NCBI GenBank assembly: GCA_963782555.1 | Contig: CAWAKB010000003.1 | Span: 434,001 to 498,000 of the forward strand | Source of the DNA: Hyphomicrobium_A sp963782555 | Lineage (GTDB): Bacteria; Pseudomonadota; Alphaproteobacteria; Rhizobiales; Hyphomicrobiaceae | Length of the DNA: 64,000 nt | Direction of reading: 5' to 3' | Part shown: positions 8,329 through 16,061 of the stretch, in pieces | How positions within the stretch are numbered: position 1 is the stretch's first letter | Layout of the letters: each line of letters opens with the position of its first letter | Made by a program: the position numbers and the translations under genes | The notes under the pieces: model-generated | What the model was told of the DNA's origin: nothing | Seen by the model: only the letters and a program-made list of their open reading frames with translations | Databases searched by the model: none

Positions 8329-9711
8329 TTGTACCAGGCGGCGTGGCAGCAGACCTCGTACCGGTTCTCCGACCTCAAGGAGCTGATGGCCAAGGCGACG
8401 CCGCTCAGATCCGGCGATGTGCTGGCCGGCGTTGCCGCGCACAGCGCCGAGGAGAATGTCGCCGCCAAGATGGCGCTGGCCGATATCCCCTTAAAGCAGT
8501 TCCTGACCGAGGCGCTGATCCCCTACGAGCAAGATGACGTCACGCGGCTGATCCTCGACTCCCACGATACGGAGGCCTTCGCGCCTGTTGCCCATATGAC
8601 GGTCGGCGCCTTTCGCGACTGGCTCTTGAGCGACGCCGCGACGACGGACATTCTGGCCCGGCTGGCGCCGGGCCTTACGCCCGAGATGGCGGCGGCGACT
8701 GCCAAGATCATGCGCAATCAGGATCTCATCCTGGCGGCGCGCAAGGTCGAGGTCGTCACGCGCTTTCGCGACACCATCGGCCTCAAGGGACGCATGGCGG
8801 TGCGCCTGCAGCCCAATCATCCGACCGACGACAAGCGCGGCATCGCGGCTTCTATCGTCGACGGTCTGATGCTCGGCTGCGGGGATGCCGTGATCGGCGT
8901 CAACCCCGCCGGCGACAACGTGGCGGCGATCCGCGACCTCCTCGCCATGCTCGACGACATCATTCGCCGCTTCGAGATCCCTACGCAGGCGTGCGTCCTC
9001 ACGCACGTGACGACGTCGATCGAGGCCATCGGCCGCGGCGCGCCCGTCGATCTCGTCTTTCAGTCGATCGGCGGCACGCAAGCGGTCAACGCCTCCTTCG
9101 GCGTGACATTGCCGCTGCTGGAGGAAGCACGCGCGGCGGCGCTGGGATTAAAGCGCGGCACCGTCGGCGACAACGTCATGTATTTCGAGACGGGCCAGGG
9201 TTCCGCGCTGTCGGCGGACGCCCATCACGGCGTCGATCAGCAGACGCTGGAAGCCCGCGCCTATGCGGTCGCTCGTGCCTATCAGCCCCTGCTGGTCAAT
9301 TCCGTCGTCGGCTTCATCGGGCCTGAGTACCTCTACAACGGCAAGGAGATCATCCGTGCCGGGCTCGAGGACCATTTCTGCGGCAAGCTGATGGGCCTGC
9401 CGATGGGCTGCGACGTCTGTTACACCAATCATGCCGACGCCGATCAGGACGACATGGATGTTCTCCTGATGTTGCTCGGCGCGGCCGGCGTGACCTTCGT
9501 CATGGGCGTGCCGGGCGCCGACGACATCATGCTCAACTACCAGTCGACCTCGTTCCACGATGCGCTCTATGTGCGCGAGGCGCTCGGCCTGCGGCGCGCA
9601 CCCGAATTCGAGGCGTGGCTGCAAACGATCGGACTTGCCGATGAGCAGGGCCGACTGCTCAGCCAACCGCCGCAGGTGCTGCTCGATCACGTGAGGGGGC
9701 TCGCCGCATGA
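8329..9711 (+). CDS. eutB: ethanolamine ammonia-lyase large subunit
   Basis: This is the catalytic subunit of the adenosylcobalamin-dependent enzyme that splits ethanolamine to acetaldehyde and ammonia. The 460-residue protein matches the family length and carries FSDLKELMAKATPLRSGDVL, ALIPYEQDDVTRLILD, VRLQPNHPTDD, CVLTHVTTSIEAIGRGAPVD, YFETGQGSALSADAHHG and KLMGLPMGCDVCYTNHADAD. The start is the TTG at 8329, supported by a strong AGGAGGG at 8314-8320; the frame upstream contains no family-like sequence. The stop overlaps the eutC start as ATGA. No other eut genes (reactivase eutA, shell proteins, aldehyde dehydrogenase) are in the window. Confidence 0.95.
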   Translation: MYQAAWQQTSYRFSDLKELMAKATPLRSGDVLAGVAAHSAEENVAAKMALADIPLKQFLTEALIPYEQDDVTRLILDSHDTEAFAPVAHMTVGAFRDWLLSDAATTDILARLAPGLTPEMAAATAKIMRNQDLILAARKVEVVTRFRDTIGLKGRMAVRLQPNHPTDDKRGIAASIVDGLMLGCGDAVIGVNPAGDNVAAIRDLLAMLDDIIRRFEIPTQACVLTHVTTSIEAIGRGAPVDLVFQSIGGTQAVNASFGVTLPLLEEARAAALGLKRGTVGDNVMYFETGQGSALSADAHHGVDQQTLEARAYAVARAYQPLLVNSVVGFIGPEYLYNGKEIIRAGLEDHFCGKLMGLPMGCDVCYTNHADADQDDMDVLLMLLGAAGVTFVMGVPGADDIMLNYQSTSFHDALYVREALGLRRAPEFEAWLQTIGLADEQGRLLSQPPQVLLDHVRGLAA

Positions 9712-10484
9712 GCTCGGAGGCGACCTGGGAGGCCTTGCGCCGCTTTACCGACGCGCGCATCGGACTGGGGCGCGCCGGCTCGGCACTACCGATCGCTGAG
9801 GTGCTCAAGTTCTCGATGGCACACGCCCAGGCGCGTGACGCCGTCACCACGCCGCTCGACTGGGAGCCCATCGAGAGCGGGCTTGATGCGCTCGGGCTCA
9901 AGACCGTCCGCATCGAAAGCGCGGCCGGCGACCGCGACACCTACCTGAGGCGCCCGGATCTTGGACGACGATTGAGCGCGTCGTCCCGCGAGCGTCTGGC
10001 TGCCATCGCCGGCCGGGCGCCCGATCTGCTGATCGTCGTTGCCGACGGTCTCTCCTCCACGGGCGTTGCCGCCAATGCGGCGGACATGATCGCAGCGCTG
10101 CTGCCCTTCGCGCAAAAGAGCGGCTGGACCGTTGGTCCGGTTCTGCTCGCCGATCAGGGCCGCGTGGCACTCGGCGACGATGCCGGCGAGCTCATCGGCG
10201 CGCGCACGGTGCTTGTCTTCATCGGCGAGCGCCCGGGGCTCTCCTCGCCGGATAGCCTTGGCGCCTACCTGACCTGGGCGCCGCGGACGGGGTGCAAGGA
10301 CGGGGAGCGCAACTGCATCTCCAACATCCGCCGCGGCGGCTTGAGCGCGGAGGAGGCCGCCTTCAAGGCGCATTGGCTGCTGCGCGAGGCCATGCGGCGT
10401 CAACTCACGGGCGTCGGGCTCAAGGACGAGAGCAACTATCAGCTCGAAAGCGGGAAAGCGCGGCGCTCGCTCGCCGAGAAATGA
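9708..10484 (+). CDS. eutC: ethanolamine ammonia-lyase small subunit
   Basis: EutC pairs with EutB and helps hold the cobalamin cofactor. The 258-residue protein shows the family motifs FTDARIGLGRAGSALPIAEV, DYLxRPDLGRRL-like DTYLRRPDLGRRLS, VVADGLSSTGV, ADQGRVALGDDAGE, LVFIGERPGLSSPDSLGAYL and CISNIRRGGLSAEEAA. ATG 9708 overlaps the eutB stop by four bases, indicating translational coupling. The next gene on the same strand is an OPT-family transporter 99 bp on, which may be part of the same unit. Confidence 0.95.
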   Translation: MSSEATWEALRRFTDARIGLGRAGSALPIAEVLKFSMAHAQARDAVTTPLDWEPIESGLDALGLKTVRIESAAGDRDTYLRRPDLGRRLSASSRERLAAIAGRAPDLLIVVADGLSSTGVAANAADMIAALLPFAQKSGWTVGPVLLADQGRVALGDDAGELIGARTVLVFIGERPGLSSPDSLGAYLTWAPRTGCKDGERNCISNIRRGGLSAEEAAFKAHWLLREAMRRQLTGVGLKDESNYQLESGKARRSLAEK

Positions 10485-10583
10485 TTAGCCGCTGGCATCC
10501 TCGGCGCTCAGCGCGTATCTGGGGACCGCTGACAACTCGACAACGGTGAGGTTTCCCCCGTTTTGCTGGCAGGCACGTCCCCG

Positions 10584-12350
10584 ATGCACGAAAGCGCTCT
10601 GCCCGAGCTCACAATCCGCGCCGTCCTGACCGGCATGGTCATCGGCGCCCTGCTCACGCCCTGCAACGTCTACAGCGGTCTCAAGATCGGCTGGACCTTC
10701 AATATGTCGGTGGCAGCCGGCCTCATCGGATTCGCCTTCTGGATGGGGGCGCGGCGCGTCGTGGGCACGCGCACGCTCGGCTTGCACGAGAACAACATCA
10801 ACCAGACGGCGGCGTCCGCCTCCGCCTCCATCATATCGGCCGGACTGGCAGCGCCGATCCCGGCGCTGGCTCTTCTGACCGGACAGACGCTGGTCTTCCC
10901 CGTGCTCGCCTTGTGGCTCTTCGTGGTGAGCCTGCTGGGCGTCGTCGTGGCCGCCGGCCTGCGCAACCAGTTGCTGGTGCGCGAGCACCTGCCGTTCCCA
11001 GCCGGCGTCGTCACCGCCGAGACCATGATCCAGATCCACGCCGGCGGCCGCGAGGCTGCCGAGCGCGTGCGCCTGCTCGCGGGATGTGCGGGCTTGAGCG
11101 CGGCGCTGAAGGTTCTGACCACGCGGCTCGCCATCGGCCCGCTTGCGCCCCCGTTCAGCGCAACCATCGCGAGCACGGCGACGGGCGGTGTCACCACGGT
11201 GTCGGCGATGAACCTCGGTTTCGGGCTCGATCCCTCGGTGTTGATGCTCGGCTTCGGCGCCATTGCCGGCGTGCGCATCGCGGCGTCGGTGCTGCTGGGG
11301 GCGGTGATCTCCTGGGCCGTGCTGGCGCCGATCGCGCTCGCCCACGGGTGGGTCGCCCCCGGCCCGCCGGACGCCAACGTGGCCTGGTTCGGGAAGCTCA
11401 TCGAATGGCTGTTGTGGCCGGGCGCGACGCTCATGGTCACGGCGTCTCTCACCTCGTTTGCCGTCTCCATGGCGCGCATGGCCTTGCGCCGCCGCGAAAG
11501 CGCGCCGGCAGAGACCGACGGCGACTTGCGCACCATCGACCATCGCCAGCTGTGGGCCGGGCTTCTGGTCGCCGCCGTGCTCTCGGTGGGCACGCAGGCT
11601 GCGCTGTTCGACATCGGCATAGTGGAGGGCGTGCTCGCCGTCATGTTAAGCTACGTGCTGGCCATCGTGGCGGCCCGCGTCTCCGGCGAAACGGCGATCA
11701 CGCCGATCGGTGCGCTCGGCAAGATCACGCAGCTGACGTTCGGTGCCATCTCGCCGGGCAACATCACCGCCAACCTGATGACCGCCAACGTGACGGGCGG
11801 CGCCGCAGGCCAGTGCGCCGACCTGATGCACGACTTGCGCACGGGCCAGCTCATCGGCGCGACGCCGGGCTTCCAGGTCATCGCTCAGCTTTTCGGCGTG
11901 CTCACGGGCGCACTCGTCGGGGCGCTGGCCTATCTGCTTTTGATCCCCGATCCGCAGAGCCAGCTGGTCACGGCGCAATGGCCGGCGCCGGCGGTGGCGA
12001 CCTGGAAGGCGGTCGCCGAGGTGCTGAGCCGGGGTCTGTCCGCCATGCCGCCAGGGGCCCTGCCGGCAATTGCTGTCGCGGTCGTCATCGGCATCGGGCT
12101 CGCGCTCTACGACAGCCTGTCGGACTCGCCCATCAAGCGCTTCCTGCCGAGTGCGTCTGCGCTCGGCTTCGGCTTCGTCATTCCCGCCTGGATCGCGATC
12201 TCGCTATTCGTCGGCGCGGTCTTGGCGGCGCTGGTCTGGAAATTCTATCCCAAATGGGCGGAGGGGCGGCTCGTGGTCGTTGCCGCCGGATTGATCGTGG
12301 GCGAGAGTCTCGCCGGTGTGGTCGGCGCCGCGCTGAGCATCCTCTCCTGA
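10584..12350 (+). CDS. OPT/YSL family transporter
   Basis: A large integral membrane protein (588 residues, mostly hydrophobic, more than a dozen helices) of the oligopeptide transporter family. Family-typical pieces are ELTIRAVLTGMVIGALLTPC at the start, NVYSGLKIGWTFNMSVAAG, ENNINQTAASASASI, ALLTGQTLVFPV and FGAISPGNITANLMTANVTG. OPT members import peptides or metal chelates; the substrate here is unknown. ATG 10584 was preferred to TTG 10563. It follows eutBC, but OPT proteins are not known ethanolamine carriers, so a functional link is only suggested by position. The MarR gene beyond it is convergent. Confidence 0.88.
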   Translation: MHESALPELTIRAVLTGMVIGALLTPCNVYSGLKIGWTFNMSVAAGLIGFAFWMGARRVVGTRTLGLHENNINQTAASASASIISAGLAAPIPALALLTGQTLVFPVLALWLFVVSLLGVVVAAGLRNQLLVREHLPFPAGVVTAETMIQIHAGGREAAERVRLLAGCAGLSAALKVLTTRLAIGPLAPPFSATIASTATGGVTTVSAMNLGFGLDPSVLMLGFGAIAGVRIAASVLLGAVISWAVLAPIALAHGWVAPGPPDANVAWFGKLIEWLLWPGATLMVTASLTSFAVSMARMALRRRESAPAETDGDLRTIDHRQLWAGLLVAAVLSVGTQAALFDIGIVEGVLAVMLSYVLAIVAARVSGETAITPIGALGKITQLTFGAISPGNITANLMTANVTGGAAGQCADLMHDLRTGQLIGATPGFQVIAQLFGVLTGALVGALAYLLLIPDPQSQLVTAQWPAPAVATWKAVAEVLSRGLSAMPPGALPAIAVAVVIGIGLALYDSLSDSPIKRFLPSASALGFGFVIPAWIAISLFVGAVLAALVWKFYPKWAEGRLVVVAAGLIVGESLAGVVGAALSILS

Positions 12351-12358
12351 GCGTCCCC

Positions 12359-12820
12359 TCAGGAAAGGGCGCGCAGATCAGCACGCAGCGCGTCCGCACG
12401 GCGTTTCGGTAGCAGGCGTTCGACCTCGGCATGCGCCGCTTCCCAAATGGGATAGGCCTCAATCAGCAGTTTCTTGCCGGCAGCGGTCAACGAAAGGCGC
12501 CGGCCGCGCTTGTCCTCCTGGTCGACCGTCACCTTCACCAGCCCCCGGCGCTCGAGCGGCTTCAAGTTGGCGGTCAGCGTCGTGCGGTCGAGGGCGAGCA
12601 GGGCCGCGACGCTGCCGAGGCTCGGTGCGTCGGGCCGGTTGAGCGACATCAACAATGAGAACTGTCCGTTTGTGAGGTCCAGGGGGCGCAACGCCTCGTC
12701 GAAGCGGCGCGCCATCGCGCGGGCCGGCCGCTGCAGGTGAAGACACAGGCACGTGTCGCGCACGTGGTGGGTGAGCGTCAGGGGGAGCGGATCGCGATCA
12801 GGATTGGCGCGCGTTGACAT
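12359..12820 (-). CDS. MarR family transcriptional regulator
   Basis: A 153-residue winged-helix regulator. The MarR core is visible in LTNGQFSLLMSLNR, SLGSVAALLALDRTTLTANL (recognition helix), LKPLERRGLVKV, and the wing VDQEDKRGRRLSLTAAGKKLL. It is divergent from the SRPBCC gene across a 52-bp gap that contains a 24-bp imperfect palindrome, so autoregulation and control of the neighbour are likely. The best -10 element ends only about seven bases before its ATG, which implies a leaderless or near-leaderless mRNA. Confidence 0.9.
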   Translation of the reverse strand: MSTRANPDRDPLPLTLTHHVRDTCLCLHLQRPARAMARRFDEALRPLDLTNGQFSLLMSLNRPDAPSLGSVAALLALDRTTLTANLKPLERRGLVKVTVDQEDKRGRRLSLTAAGKKLLIEAYPIWEAAHAEVERLLPKRRADALRADLRALS

Positions 12821-12842
12821 ACAATAATTATGTTGATATCAA
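12814..12842 (+). promoter_or_regulatory. candidate promoter for the SRPBCC gene
   Basis: TTGACA at 12814-12819 and TATCAA at 12837-12842 are separated by 17 bp. The expected start is about 12849, giving a short leader before GGAGG and ATG 12873. The -10 element lies within the palindrome, so a bound repressor would block it. Confidence 0.6.
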
Positions 12843-12849
12843 CGTAGTT
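12826..12849. promoter_or_regulatory. palindromic operator between divergent MarR and SRPBCC genes
   Basis: GTTGATATCAAC at 12832-12843 is a perfect 12-bp palindrome. Extending six bases each side gives a 24-bp dyad with 20 matching positions (AAYTAY...RTARTT). MarR proteins typically bind such dyads between divergent genes. It overlaps both predicted promoters. Confidence 0.75.
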
Positions 12850-12854
12850 GTCAA
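12827..12854 (-). promoter_or_regulatory. candidate promoter for the MarR gene (leaderless)
   Basis: On the minus strand TTGACA (12854-12849) is followed after 16 bp by CATAAT (12832-12827). The transcription start would fall at or next to the ATG (12820-12818), so the mRNA would have almost no leader. The operator palindrome fills the space between the two elements. Confidence 0.55.
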
Positions 12855-12872
12855 GCAGCCGTGGAGGATGCC

Positions 12873-13442
12873 ATGTCGATGATCGCGCTCGTTGTTCTCA
12901 GCGTCCTGGCCATTTCGATCGTCTGTCTGCTCGGTTACGCAGCGACGCGGCCCGACACGTTCCGCGTGGCGCGCAACATCAGCATCAACGCGCCGCCGCA
13001 GAAGGTTTTCCCGTACATCAACGATCTGCACCGCCAGCTCACGTGGATTCCTTTCGACCGTGATCCTGCCGCGAAGAGGAGCTTCTCAACCAACACGCAG
13101 GGCAAAGGCGCCAGCTATGCGTGGGATGGCAACAAGGACGTCGGCGCAGGGAGGATTGAGATCGTCGACACGGCCGAGCCCTCTAAGGTGACGATGAAGC
13201 TCGACATGACGAAACCGATGAAGGCGCACAATCTGGTCGAGTTCTCGCTCGATCCCGGCGAGCATACGGGAACCACGAAGGTCACTTGGGCGATGCACGG
13301 ACCAGCATCGTCCCTCGGCAAGCTCGTCTCGATGTTCATCGATTGCGAGAAGATGTGCGGCAACGATTTCGAAAAGGGTCTCGCCAAGCTGAAGGCGCTG
13401 GCCGAGGAGAACTCCGCTGCCGCAAGCCAGGCCGCTCAGTAG
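12873..13442 (+). CDS. SRPBCC family protein (polyketide cyclase/dehydrase-like)
   Basis: A 189-residue protein with one N-terminal membrane helix (IALVVLSVLAISIVCLLGYA) and a START/SRPBCC hydrophobic-pocket domain. Typical segments are ISINAPPQKVFPYINDLHRQ and SLGKLVSMFIDCEKMCGNDF, the usual end of this subgroup. ATG 12873 has GGAGG at 12863-12867; a GTG at 12861 is less well placed. The ligand is unknown. Divergent arrangement with the MarR regulator suggests that it is induced by that regulator's effector. Confidence 0.85.
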   Translation: MSMIALVVLSVLAISIVCLLGYAATRPDTFRVARNISINAPPQKVFPYINDLHRQLTWIPFDRDPAAKRSFSTNTQGKGASYAWDGNKDVGAGRIEIVDTAEPSKVTMKLDMTKPMKAHNLVEFSLDPGEHTGTTKVTWAMHGPASSLGKLVSMFIDCEKMCGNDFEKGLAKLKALAEENSAAASQAAQ

Positions 13443-13523
13443 CTGGCGTTAAGCGCGCTGCGCCCGAAATTTCTCCAAGCTCGTTCCTCGTGTTAAGTCA
13501 TAGGGAGCCGAGCTTGGAAGCGC

Positions 13524-14282
13524 ATGATCGTTCTCGACCACGTCAGCAAATCGTTCGACGCTGGAAAGTCTTTCGCCCTGCGCGACATCTCGCTTTCGAT
13601 CGAGCAAGGCGAAACGTTCGTGCTCTTGGGCTCGTCGGGCTCGGGCAAGACCACGATCCTGCGCCTGATCAGCCGCCTCATCGAGCCGACCTCGGGCACC
13701 ATCACGCTCGATGGCCGCGACCTGCGCGACTACCCCGAGAGCGCGCTCAGGCGGAACATGGGCTACGTGTTCCAGGGCATCGGCCTCTTCCCGCACATGA
13801 CGGTCGCGCAGAACGTAGCGATCGGGTTGCGCCTTATCGGCGAGCCCTTGGCGCAACGGGAGGCGAAGGCGCGGACGCTGCTCGACCTCGTCGGGCTCGA
13901 GCCGCAGGCCTTCGTCGACCGCTTCCCGGCCGAGCTCTCGGGTGGTCAGCAGCAGCGCGTCGCCGTGGCGCGCGCGCTTGCCACCGATCCCGACTACCTG
14001 TTGATGGACGAGCCCTTCGGCGCGCTCGATGCTTTGACGCGCGAGACGCTGCAGAGTGAGGTCCTCGAACTCAAGGCCAAGCTCGCCAAGACGATTGTGT
14101 TCGTCACCCATGACATTATCGAGGCCTTCCTGCTCGGTGATCGCATCGGCGTTTGCAACGAGGGACGGCTCGAGCAGGTGGGGACGCGGCGCGAGTTGCT
14201 GAAATCGCCTGAGACGGATTTTGTGCGCGCGCTGCTCGCCCGTCCCCTGCAGCAGCTCCAAGCGTTTCACGAGCAGCAATGA
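13524..14282 (+). CDS. glycine betaine/osmoprotectant ABC transporter ATP-binding protein
   Basis: A 252-residue ABC ATPase of the ProV/OpuCA class. Walker A is GSSGSGKTT, the Q-loop GYVFQGIGLFPHMTV, the signature LSGGQQQRVAVARAL, Walker B YLLMDEPFGALD, and the switch His is in VFVTHDIIEA. There are no C-terminal CBS domains, unlike Bacillus OpuCA. The stop overlaps the permease start as ATGA, so the two are translationally coupled. The substrate class is assigned from the partner protein. Confidence 0.92.
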   Translation: MIVLDHVSKSFDAGKSFALRDISLSIEQGETFVLLGSSGSGKTTILRLISRLIEPTSGTITLDGRDLRDYPESALRRNMGYVFQGIGLFPHMTVAQNVAIGLRLIGEPLAQREAKARTLLDLVGLEPQAFVDRFPAELSGGQQQRVAVARALATDPDYLLMDEPFGALDALTRETLQSEVLELKAKLAKTIVFVTHDIIEAFLLGDRIGVCNEGRLEQVGTRRELLKSPETDFVRALLARPLQQLQAFHEQQ

Positions 14283-15910
14283 GCGGGCTCGGACACATCC
14301 TCGCTGTGATCGAGGCGAACGGAGCCGAGCTGTGGCTGCGCACCGGCCAGCATATCATGCTGACCGGCGTCTCCACGCTCGTCGCCATCGCCATCGGCAT
14401 TCCGCTCGGCGTCTTTGCGGTAAAGCGCGCCTGGGCGGAGCGGCCGTTGCTCGCCGGGGTCGGCATCCTGCAGACGGTTCCCAGCCTCGCCATGCTGGCG
14501 CTGCTGCTCACCATGCTGCAGCAGATCGGCGCCTTGCCGGCCATCATCGCGCTGACGCTCTATGCCCTGCTTCCCATTGTGCGCAATACGGTGACGGGCC
14601 TGCGCGGCATCGGCCTGGAGATCCTTGAAGCGGCGCGCGGCGTGGGAATGACCGGAGCGCAGCAGCTGCGTCTTGTCGAGCTGCCGCTCGCGCTTCCCGT
14701 CATCGTGGCCGGGATGCGCACGGCCGCCGTCGTCGGCGTCGGCATTGCGACGCTGTCGGCTTTCATCGGCGCCGGTGGCCTTGGCCAGTTCATCAATCGC
14801 GGGCTCGCCCTCTCCAACACCGATCTGATCCTGCTCGGCGCCATACCTTCGGCGCTGCTCGCGCTGGCGGTCGATGGGTCCATCGCCGCCTTCCAATGGG
14901 GGATCGAGACGCGGCGGCGCGTGCGCGAGCCCGCTAAGATTTGGGTGGCGCGCCTGGCGACAGTCTTGCCAGCGTTGATTCTCCTCGTTGGAGCTGTTGC
15001 CTACTGGTCGACAGCGGGCGGCAGCGTTCGGCAAGCGACCTCTCCGGATGCCCAGGGAGATGGCGGCACGTTGCGCGTCGGCGCCAAGAACTTTACCGAG
15101 GGCCTGCTGCTCTCGGAGATGATCGCCCAGCTGCTGGAGGCCAAAACGAACCTCAAGGTTGAGCGACGTTTTGGCCTGGGCGGCACCATGATTGCGCACA
15201 ATGCGCTGCGAGAAGGCGCGATCGATCTCTATGTCGAGTACACGGGCACCGCGCTCACCACCATTTTGCGCGAGCCATCGATGAGTGATCCCGAGGCCGT
15301 GTACGACAAAGTGCGCGCGGCATACGCGAAGAAGTTCGACCTCGTGTGGTTGAAACCCTTCCGCATCAACAACGCGTACGTCCTCGCGGTGCGCCAGGCG
15401 GAGGCGCACAAGCGCGGATGGACGAAGATCTCCGATCTAGGGCCCGAGGCAGGAAGCTTGCGCGCCGGCTTCACGCCTGAGTTTTCCCAGAGGCCCGACG
15501 GCTATCCGGGACTTGCCGCCGCCTACGGCCTCAAGTTCGGGCGCGTCTACGATCTGGAAGCTGCCCTCATGTACCGTGCGCTCGCCCAAGGCGAGGTCGA
15601 CGTCATCTCGGCCTACGCTACCGATGGGCGCATTGAGGCGCTGCATCTCGTGCTGCTCGACGACGACCGCCGCTTTTTCCCGCCCTACTTTGCTGCCCCC
15701 GTCGTGCGCCAGGGCGCCCTCGCGCGCCACCCGGAGATCCGCAGGATCATCGCCCCATTGGCCGATCTGCTCGATAATGAGACCATGCGGGGGCTCAACT
15801 GGTCCGTTGACGGAGAGAAGAAGAACCCGCGCGAGGTGGCGGCCGAGTTCTTGCGAGCGAAGGGACTTCTCCCTGATGTTGCTCAGACGCCGCTGCAGGG
15901 CGCGCGCTGA
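14279..15910 (+). CDS. osmoprotectant ABC transporter, fused permease and substrate-binding protein
   Basis: A 543-residue fusion. Residues about 1-210 are a BPD-type inner-membrane permease (TGVSTLVAIAIGIPLGVFA; EAA loop ILEAARGVGMTGAQQLRLVE). A membrane segment (VLPALILLVGAVAYW) then leads to an OpuAC-type glycine betaine/choline-binding domain from about residue 260 (LRVGAKNFTEGLLLSEMIAQ, ALREGAIDLYVEYTGTALT, VISAYATDGRIEALHLVLL). In many bacteria these are separate subunits. The fusion tethers the binding domain to the periplasmic face. With the upstream ATPase this makes a complete importer for betaine- or choline-like compounds. Confidence 0.92.
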   Translation: MSGLGHILAVIEANGAELWLRTGQHIMLTGVSTLVAIAIGIPLGVFAVKRAWAERPLLAGVGILQTVPSLAMLALLLTMLQQIGALPAIIALTLYALLPIVRNTVTGLRGIGLEILEAARGVGMTGAQQLRLVELPLALPVIVAGMRTAAVVGVGIATLSAFIGAGGLGQFINRGLALSNTDLILLGAIPSALLALAVDGSIAAFQWGIETRRRVREPAKIWVARLATVLPALILLVGAVAYWSTAGGSVRQATSPDAQGDGGTLRVGAKNFTEGLLLSEMIAQLLEAKTNLKVERRFGLGGTMIAHNALREGAIDLYVEYTGTALTTILREPSMSDPEAVYDKVRAAYAKKFDLVWLKPFRINNAYVLAVRQAEAHKRGWTKISDLGPEAGSLRAGFTPEFSQRPDGYPGLAAAYGLKFGRVYDLEAALMYRALAQGEVDVISAYATDGRIEALHLVLLDDDRRFFPPYFAAPVVRQGALARHPEIRRIIAPLADLLDNETMRGLNWSVDGEKKNPREVAAEFLRAKGLLPDVAQTPLQGAR

Positions 15911-16061
15911 GCCCTGCTCGAGGGGAGCGGCATTTGCTCCTGTGAGAGCCGGAGCGGCCGCGCCAACGGGCCGCAGACGGATATCTTCGTGATGCTCCGT
16001 TTGAGGCGCATCAAGGGTTTTGCGCCGGGGATGCGCCGTACTTGGCGCAGGAGTGGTGGGA

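Noticed and set aside
10913..12412. 499-codon frame within the OPT gene in another frame
   Set aside because: Overlaps a clear membrane transporter and is Arg/Ala/His-rich with no domain.
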